From: Kordiimonadaceae bacterium UBA4441
GTDB taxonomy: Bacteria; Pseudomonadota; Alphaproteobacteria; Sphingomonadales; Emcibacteraceae
Reading direction: 5' to 3'
DNA: 9,762 nt
Assembly: GCA_002390425.1 (NCBI GenBank)
Contig: DGPL01000038.1
Span: forward strand, 68,660-78,421
A program made the position numbers and the translations under genes. Position 1 is the first letter of the stretch; every line of letters starts with the position of its first letter. This document shows, piece by piece, positions 6,246-9,762 of the stretch. The notes beneath the pieces are model-generated. The model was not told the origin of the DNA and did no database searches. It was given only the letters and a program-made list of their open reading frames with translations.

Positions 6246-7136
6246 TTAAACATTAAACCTATTTGTGATGGCCTCTTTGAAGGCCATCAGGGCGGGGCTT
6301 AGCCATTTTTGATGGTGAACTATGGTTTGAAGTTTTATTTGCCTGTTAAATCGTTCTGAAACATGGATTGGTTTAATGATATTCTCAAAAATATCATCTT
6401 TAACAGCCATCCGAGGTAAAAAAGAAATTCCCATATTGTTTTTCACGCATTCTTTAATGGCTTCGGCATTATCAAACCACATAATAGGGTTTAATGAGTG
6501 TCCTTTTTCAAGCATTGCTTTTGTTAGGACCGCGCGATAACCGCATGTAGGTTCAGTCGTTATGAAATTCTCACCTTTTAAATCATCTAGCAATACAACC
6601 TGTTCCCCCATGGGGTGCTCATTGCTGCAGATGAAAATAATTTCTTCCTTTTTTTGAACAGCAATGTCTAGGTCGTTATCTTGAAACTCTTCTTCCATTA
6701 CGATCATAAGATCAATGTTACCGTTTTTTAATTCTTCTATCGCTTTTTTAGTGCCAAGATGTGCTTCAAGTTTAAAATTAACTTTAGGGTGTTTTTCTCG
6801 AAAATCTTCAAGTAGTGCAGGGAGCAAATAGACACAAATGCTGTTAGGGGCATAGATGTTTAAATCTCCGCTTATTTCATCGCCTATTTTTAAACTGGAA
6901 ATAAACTCATCTTCGATATTCATAAAACGATTTGCGTATTCAAGGACATTTTTTCCTGCGGCTGTAAGAACTACTTTTTTTCCTAATCTATCAAAAAGAG
7001 TGAGCCGAAGTTCATTTTCAAGTGATCTAATTTGCGCAGATACGGTTGATTGTGCGTAATTTAAATTTTCCGCGGTTTTTGAAAAACTGAGGGTTTTTGC
7101 GACTTCGCAGAAAGTTTTAAGTTGTTTTGTATCCAT
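6246..7136 (-). CDS. LysR-type transcriptional regulator
   Basis: A 296-residue LysR-type regulator, the standard length. The N-terminal winged helix-turn-helix covers residues 1-60: MDTKQLKTFCEVAKTLSFSKTA opening, recognition-helix region NYAQSTVSAQIRSLE (26-40), then LFDRLGKKVVLTAAG. From about residue 90 comes the periplasmic-binding-like effector domain (SGDLNIYAPNSICVYLLPALL, HLGTKKAIEELKNGNIDLMIV, NNMGISFLPRMAV). The gene is divergent from the PhzF-family gene starting at 7244, with 107 bases between them, so that gene is the most likely target, with autoregulation also likely. A candidate LysR box sits right before the start codon and would overlap the ribosome site. The effector cannot be read from the sequence. 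The last codons form a GATGGCCT/AGGCCATC dyad (6267-6288) within the coding region. Confidence 0.93.
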   Translation of the reverse strand: MDTKQLKTFCEVAKTLSFSKTAENLNYAQSTVSAQIRSLENELRLTLFDRLGKKVVLTAAGKNVLEYANRFMNIEDEFISSLKIGDEISGDLNIYAPNSICVYLLPALLEDFREKHPKVNFKLEAHLGTKKAIEELKNGNIDLMIVMEEEFQDNDLDIAVQKKEEIIFICSNEHPMGEQVVLLDDLKGENFITTEPTCGYRAVLTKAMLEKGHSLNPIMWFDNAEAIKECVKNNMGISFLPRMAVKDDIFENIIKPIHVSERFNRQIKLQTIVHHQKWLSPALMAFKEAITNRFNV

Positions 7137-7138
7137 CT

Positions 7139-7153
7139 ATCGATATATCCGAT
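7139..7153. promoter_or_regulatory. Candidate LysR-type operator (ATC-N9-GAT, T-N11-A)
   Basis: ATCGATATATCCGAT has the interrupted dyad ATC-N9-GAT, which meets the T-N11-A rule for LysR-family sites. It lies three to seventeen bases upstream of the lysR start codon and about 90 bases before the phzF-like gene, a position suitable for autoregulation and divergent control. A single short match in AT-rich DNA is weak evidence. Confidence 0.4.
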
Positions 7154-7243
7154 TGTTATTATCTAATTAAATCTTTTTATTTGATTAATAAATATTTGTA
7201 GTTTCAAGTCAACCAAAAACAAGCTAACTTAACGGAGATTAAA

Positions 7244-8140
7244 ATGACGGAATTAATGATGATGGCAAAAGTTTCAGTAATGGTGGTTAATGCTTTTACC
7301 TTTAACGGGGAAGGTGGAAACCCCGCAGGGGTGGTGTTGAATGCCGACAAATATAGTCAGGCAGAAAAACAAGAAATTGCCCGTAAAGCGGGTTTCCCGG
7401 AAACAGCGTTTATTTCAAAATCAAATGTTGCTGATAGGAAGCTTGAATTTTTTACACCTAATAAACAAATTGCGCACTGCGGACACGCAACAGTCGCGAG
7501 TTTTTCTTACCTTAATCAAATTGGTGAAATAACAAAACGCAATTCATCAAAAGAAACCATTGATGGTTTAAGGGATATTATTCTTGAGGACGGTAAAGCC
7601 TATATGGAACAAAAACCACAGTTTTTTAAAGAGATCGACGACAAGACAATCACGACCGAAATGAAATCATTAGATCTTGATATTTCGGATTTAAAAGATG
7701 GTTTTAAGCCGATTATAACGAACACAGGCGTTAGCTTTTTAATCATTCCTGTAAAAGATCAAAGCGTTCTTAAAAAAATTAAAACTGATCTTGCAGAAAT
7801 TAACAGGATCAGTGAGGAGCATGATTTAATAGGGTTTTATGCTTTTAGTGATGATGCAATTGAAGAGGAACACGATGTGACAACTCGCATGTTTGCGCCA
7901 CGTTATGCAATCGCAGAAGAGCCAGCAACAGGAATGGCGGCCGGAAATTTAAGTTATTACCTCCATGATAAAATGGGTTATAAGGCCGATAGAATTGTTG
8001 TTGAGCAAGGTTATTTTATGTCACCCGTCTCAAAAAGTGAAATCATTGTCAATTTAACGAAAGAAAATGATGAGCTTCAAAAAATCATGGTAGGGGGAAG
8101 CGCGAAGGTGATGGACCAACTGGAAATTACACTTAAATAA
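7244..8140 (+). CDS. PhzF-family (YddE/YHI9-like) isomerase
   Basis: A 298-residue protein of the PhzF / diaminopimelate-epimerase fold superfamily, of usual length. Family marks: VNAFTFNGEGGNPAGVVL (residues 15-32), the catalytic-type Glu53 in FPETAFI, LEFFTPNKQIAHCGHAT with His81 (67-83), MFAPRYAIAEEPATGMAAGNLSYYL (216-240), and a closing VGGSAKV. PhzF itself isomerises dihydro-hydroxyanthranilate in phenazine synthesis, but most family members have unknown substrates and no other phenazine gene is present, so the phenazine role should not be assumed. Where PhzF has a conserved Asp in EDP.TG, this protein has Glu226 (EEPATG), a variant also familiar from other members. GGAG lies six bases upstream of the ATG. 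The divergent LysR gene next door is the likely regulator. Only a weak A/T hairpin with a T6 run (8140-8167) follows. Confidence 0.92.
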   Translation: MTELMMMAKVSVMVVNAFTFNGEGGNPAGVVLNADKYSQAEKQEIARKAGFPETAFISKSNVADRKLEFFTPNKQIAHCGHATVASFSYLNQIGEITKRNSSKETIDGLRDIILEDGKAYMEQKPQFFKEIDDKTITTEMKSLDLDISDLKDGFKPIITNTGVSFLIIPVKDQSVLKKIKTDLAEINRISEEHDLIGFYAFSDDAIEEEHDVTTRMFAPRYAIAEEPATGMAAGNLSYYLHDKMGYKADRIVVEQGYFMSPVSKSEIIVNLTKENDELQKIMVGGSAKVMDQLEITLK

Positions 8141-8167
8141 TAAAAAAATTGGATAATGCTTTTTTAT
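8140..8167 (+). terminator. Weak A/T hairpin terminator after the PhzF-family gene
   Basis: ATAAAAAA (8140-8147) pairs with TTTTTTAT (8160-8167) around a 12-base loop, beginning at the last base of the stop codon. The T6 run is part of the right arm. The stem has no G-C pairs, so it may be inefficient. Confidence 0.3.
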
Positions 8168-8208
8168 AAGATGTTATGTCGGATTTTGCCGTATTCACTT
8201 GCAATTAG

Positions 8209-8231
8209 TTATGGTTAACGATTATGGTTAA
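8209..8231. repeat. Direct repeat TTATGGTTAA, 13-bp period
   Basis: TTATGGTTAA occurs at 8209-8218 and 8222-8231, upstream of the SPOR lipoprotein gene. The rest of the 8168-8271 intergenic stretch shows no clear promoter. The repeat may be an operator or chance in AT-rich sequence. Confidence 0.4.
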
Positions 8232-8271
8232 TAAAATTCATTAAATTCTCAATTTCCAAGGATATTAAATT

Positions 8272-8977
8272 ATGGGGCCATGTATTAGTCTTGAAAAAAG
8301 TATTAGTTTTAAAAAAAGTTCATGTTTAGTTTTGGCCCTATTAATGTTATCCGCTTGCAGTACTTTAGGGTTTGGCGATGAAGAAATGGCTGACGAAAAT
8401 GATATGGCGCCGGAAAATGCCACCGAAACCATGGCGCAAGATAATATGGAGCCAATGCCAGATGAGGTTTTATCCCCTGAAGAAGAATTGATGATGCAAA
8501 AAGATGATGCGCTTATGGCCCAAGCCATGAGACTGGCGCAGGCCGAGCAAGCGTTGATTGCGTTTCAAGAGCAAAATAGCGCCCTTGAGGCTGATTTAAC
8601 GCAAGCACGTCAAGAGGCAAACGAAAAACAGTCCATGCTTGACGAACAGAATGAACGTCAAATCAATCAAACGGCGCCTGAGCCAACAAATACCATGCTT
8701 ACAACAACACCTGATGGTGGATATGGCTTGCATGTTGCTTCTTTTGAATTGAAGGAAAGCATTGTACCAGGGCTCGCATCTTTAGAACGTCAAATTCCGG
8801 TATTAGCGGAAGGCCGTCCTATTAAAATAGCCACGGCAGATGTTCGTGGCCGCACATTTCACCGCCTTATTATCGGCCAATTCAATTTGCAAAATTGAAG
8901 CTGTTGCAGAATGTAATCAAGCAAAATTGCTGATTGAGTTTTGCGATGTTATTGCATTCGAAGGCGAAGACTTTTAA
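8272..8977 (+). pseudogene. SPOR-domain lipoprotein with a frameshift near its 3' end
   Basis: From ATG 8272 (AAGGA nine bases upstream) the open frame gives 208 residues and stops at 8898. Signal peptide with lipobox LSAC (Cys29); an acidic Met/Glu-rich linker (32-70); a probable coiled coil (about 70-130, rich in Ala/Gln/Glu); a Pro/Thr linker; and a SPOR domain from about 150 (YGLHVASFELKESI, IATADVRGRTFHRLIIGQF). The domain is cut after its third strand. One base further on, near 8888-8891, the +1 frame runs KIEAVAECNQAKLLIEFCDVIAFEGEDF to a TAA at 8975-8977, which supplies the missing A-E-C...F-C-D-V-I-A-F end of a SPOR domain. The intact gene would encode about 235 residues. SPOR domains bind denuded peptidoglycan, often at division sites. 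The lesion may be a true recent mutation or a sequence error; the truncated product is probably defective in glycan binding. Confidence 0.75.
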
Positions 8978-9002
8978 AAGCATTTAAAAGCGATTTTAAA
9001 AT

Positions 9003-9007
9003 AAGGA
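9003..9007 (+). promoter_or_regulatory. Ribosome binding site that argues for a TTG start at 9015
   Basis: AAGGA at 9003-9007 is only one base from the ATG at 9009 but seven bases from the in-frame TTG at 9015, directly before Lys-Lys. The spacing makes TTG the better start for the secreted protein that follows. Confidence 0.6.
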
Positions 9008-9014
9008 TATGATC

Positions 9015-9500
9015 TTGAAAAAATCAATGGTTTTAGCTGCCATAGGCGCAACAGCGCTTTTTGGGGCAGGCGCAATGGCGCAGGAACGCTGTACGGGACC
9101 AAATTTACATAAATTACTGGAAACCGACCTTTCTACGCTTGAAAAAGTGAAGCAAGCAGCTGCATTTGCCAGGGCAATGGGCGGGGCAGAGGTCTATGCG
9201 TTTTACCAAGACGAGGAAATAAAGGCTATTACCGCCAGGTTTGAAAGCGATGCAGGTGGAGCGGACATGAATTTCTTTTTAGAAAATAAGACGGATTATT
9301 TGATGGAATATCATATCGTTCAAAATAGTAATTTTTATGGTGAGCCTGATAGTGTTCTTTTAACCGATGAGAAATCATATTATCACATTTGTGATGATGA
9401 ATTGCTCGCGCCCGCCTTTGGCGGCATTATCAACGATGATATTTTTCAAAATATGAAATTGGTATTAAACGTTATCCTTACGGAAGCCGACGCCAATTAA
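9015..9500 (+). CDS. Secreted protein of unknown family
   Basis: With the TTG start at 9015 the product has 161 residues (163 if ATG 9009 is used). It opens with a clear Sec signal peptide (KKSMVLAAIGATALFGAGAMA, cleavage probably AMA|Q near residue 22), so it is periplasmic or secreted. The mature part of about 139 residues has two cysteines, Cys26 in QERCTG and Cys126 in YYHICDD, which could form a disulfide. Segments: a helix-like LHKLLETDLSTLEKVKQAAAFARAMGG, then alternating strands (AEVYAFYQ, EIKAITARFE, MEYHIVQNSNFYGEPDSVLL), and a C-terminal FQNMKLVLNVILTEADAN. I do not recognise the family; it does not look like CsgE, CsgF or CsgG. It follows the SPOR gene by about 37 bases if that gene's full frame is used, which fits an operon, and it converges on the curlin-repeat gene. 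Confidence 0.8.
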   Translation: MKKSMVLAAIGATALFGAGAMAQERCTGPNLHKLLETDLSTLEKVKQAAAFARAMGGAEVYAFYQDEEIKAITARFESDAGGADMNFFLENKTDYLMEYHIVQNSNFYGEPDSVLLTDEKSYYHICDDELLAPAFGGIINDDIFQNMKLVLNVILTEADAN

Positions 9501-9529
9501 TTCAACTATATTTTAATTATCACTAAGAT

Positions 9530-9567
9530 AAAAAAAGTGCCGCCTCCAGAGCAGAAGGAGGCGACAC
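9530..9567 (-). terminator. Rho-independent terminator of the curlin-repeat gene
   Basis: Read on the minus strand, GTGTCGCCTCC (9567-9557) pairs with GGAGGCGGCAC (9547-9537) over a nine-base loop and is followed by T7 (9536-9530). The single non-Watson-Crick position is a U-G wobble on this strand but a C-A mismatch on the plus strand, and only the minus strand has the T-run. It therefore belongs to the leftward gene at the right edge. Confidence 0.85.
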
Positions 9568-9572
9568 GAATG

Positions 9573-9588
9573 CTAAGAAGATTCTTAG
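9573..9588. repeat. Palindrome CTAAGAA-GA-TTCTTAG
   Basis: A seven-base perfect inverted repeat with a two-base centre, second of the four dyads between the convergent genes. On the plus strand it is followed by ACTTATCTTTT, so it might act as a poor terminator for the secreted-protein gene. Confidence 0.6.
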
Positions 9589-9596
9589 ACTTATCT

Positions 9597-9624
9597 TTTA
9601 ATCTCTTCTTATGAAGAGATTAAA
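9597..9624. repeat. Perfect 12-bp hairpin in the curlin gene 3' region
   Basis: TTTAATCTCTTC (9597-9608) pairs perfectly with GAAGAGATTAAA (9613-9624) around the tetraloop TTAT. No T-run follows on either strand. Confidence 0.75.
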
Positions 9625-9658
9625 GCGTCGCCCCCTAGGAAGTACAAGGGGGCGACAC
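9625..9658 (-). repeat. GC-rich hairpin related to the downstream terminator stem
   Basis: GTCGCCCCCT (9627-9636) is the exact inverted partner of 9647-9656, with a ten-base loop. Read on the minus strand the stem extends to 12 pairs, GTGTCGCCCCCT with AGGGGGCGACGC, through a U-G wobble. It is followed by CTTTAATC, so termination here would be weak. Its left arm begins with the same GTGTCGCC as the terminator at 9530-9567. Confidence 0.75.
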
Positions 9659-9686
9659 TTAATATGTTAAAGTATCAAATCAGTGG

Positions 9687-9762
9687 TTATTGAGTAACCA
9701 TTATTGAGTTACCAAAACCCATTTGAGTAACTGTAGACAAGTTGTTGTTTGTCATTTGGTTC
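9687..9762 (-). CDS. Curlin-repeat protein (CsgA/CsgB-like), C-terminal fragment cut by the window edge
   Basis: Only the last 24 codons and the TAA (9689-9687) are in the window; the rest continues to the right. The frame reads NQMTNNNLSTVTQMGFGN followed by SIMVTQ and stop. This is the curlin repeat pattern S-x-V-x-Q-x-G-x-G-N-x-x-x-V-x-Q: Ser, Gln, Gly, Asn and the final Gln have the spacing found in curli amyloid subunits. The preceding ...Q-M-T-N-N-N-L looks like the end of another unit. Curlin proteins are secreted and polymerise into extracellular amyloid fibres for adhesion and biofilm. Three TTGAGT(A/T)AC words on the plus strand (9690, 9704, 9723) are partly a product of repeated codons: those at 9690 and 9723 encode Val-Thr-Gln in register, the third is out of register. 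Curlin assignment is good for one repeat; whether the gene is csgA-like or csgB-like cannot be told. Confidence 0.72.
   Translation of the reverse strand, partial: NQMTNNNLSTVTQMGFGNSIMVTQ

Noticed and set aside
6267..6288. Perfect 8-bp hairpin GATGGCCT/AGGCCATC as a terminator for the small acidic gene
   Set aside because: It falls inside the LysR coding sequence and no T-run follows on either strand; it may be a coincidence of the Met-Ala-Phe-Lys-Glu-Ala-Ile codons.
8265..8528. 87-residue minus-strand open frame
   Set aside because: It is the antisense of the SPOR lipoprotein linker; its Ser/Ala-rich composition reflects the Met/Glu/Ala codons of the real gene.
9530..9658. CRISPR-like array from the repeated hairpins
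   Set aside because: The stems differ in sequence and spacing, there are no constant repeats or spacers, and no cas gene is present.
9690..9731. Three TTGAGT(A/T)AC words as operator repeats
   Set aside because: They fall in the curlin-repeat coding frame, where two of them encode the recurring Val-Thr-Gln; coding repetition explains them.

Overview
The window reads as an ordinary, densely packed bacterial chromosome segment, most likely from an alphaproteobacterium and possibly a marine one. That placement is inference from the gene types, the abundance of Sec and lipoprotein signal sequences and the AT-leaning composition; no rRNA or other marker gene is present. There is no tRNA, rRNA, CRISPR array, insertion sequence or phage gene.

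Layout. (1) 7-1197, plus strand: a PLP-dependent class I/II aminotransferase resembling arginine:pyruvate transaminase. It converges on (2) an M19-family (renal dipeptidase-like) lipoprotein on the minus strand, 1231-2646. The two genes share a bidirectional terminator at 1175-1216, and a promoter with a 15-bp tandem repeat lies upstream of the dipeptidase. (3) 2766-4822, minus strand: a tight four-gene operon transcribed right to left: DoxX-like membrane protein, a Sec-exported RidA-like protein, a RidA-like lipoprotein, and a GNAT-type acetyltransferase. The coding junctions are a 4-bp gap, a 4-bp overlap and a 1-bp overlap. (4) 4929-5779, minus strand: the wreck of an exported nitrilase-family protein with an in-frame stop, a -1 frameshift and no catalytic-cysteine segment. 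(5) 5780-6242: a leader with repeats and hairpins in front of a 77-residue acidic protein that carries an internally duplicated YDF-(M/L)-DLL motif. (6) 6246-8140: a LysR-type regulator divergent from a PhzF-family isomerase, the usual arrangement of a LysR regulator and its target. (7) 8272-8977: a SPOR-domain lipoprotein whose last 28 or so residues lie in another frame. (8) 9015-9500: an unrecognised secreted protein that probably starts at TTG. (9) 9530-9658: a cluster of four hairpins ending in a strong minus-strand terminator. (10) 9687-9762: the C-terminal end of a minus-strand curlin-repeat (CsgA/CsgB-like) protein, cut by the window edge.

How the genes work together. The best candidate for something unusual is the DoxX / RidA / RidA / GNAT operon. 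RidA proteins normally act in the cytosol on reactive imines released by PLP enzymes, but both copies here carry export signals. The curlin fragment suggests that extracellular amyloid genes continue beyond the right edge. The two frameshifts and the premature stop could be true gene decay or sequence errors; only the nitrilase, which also lacks its catalytic core, is convincingly dead.
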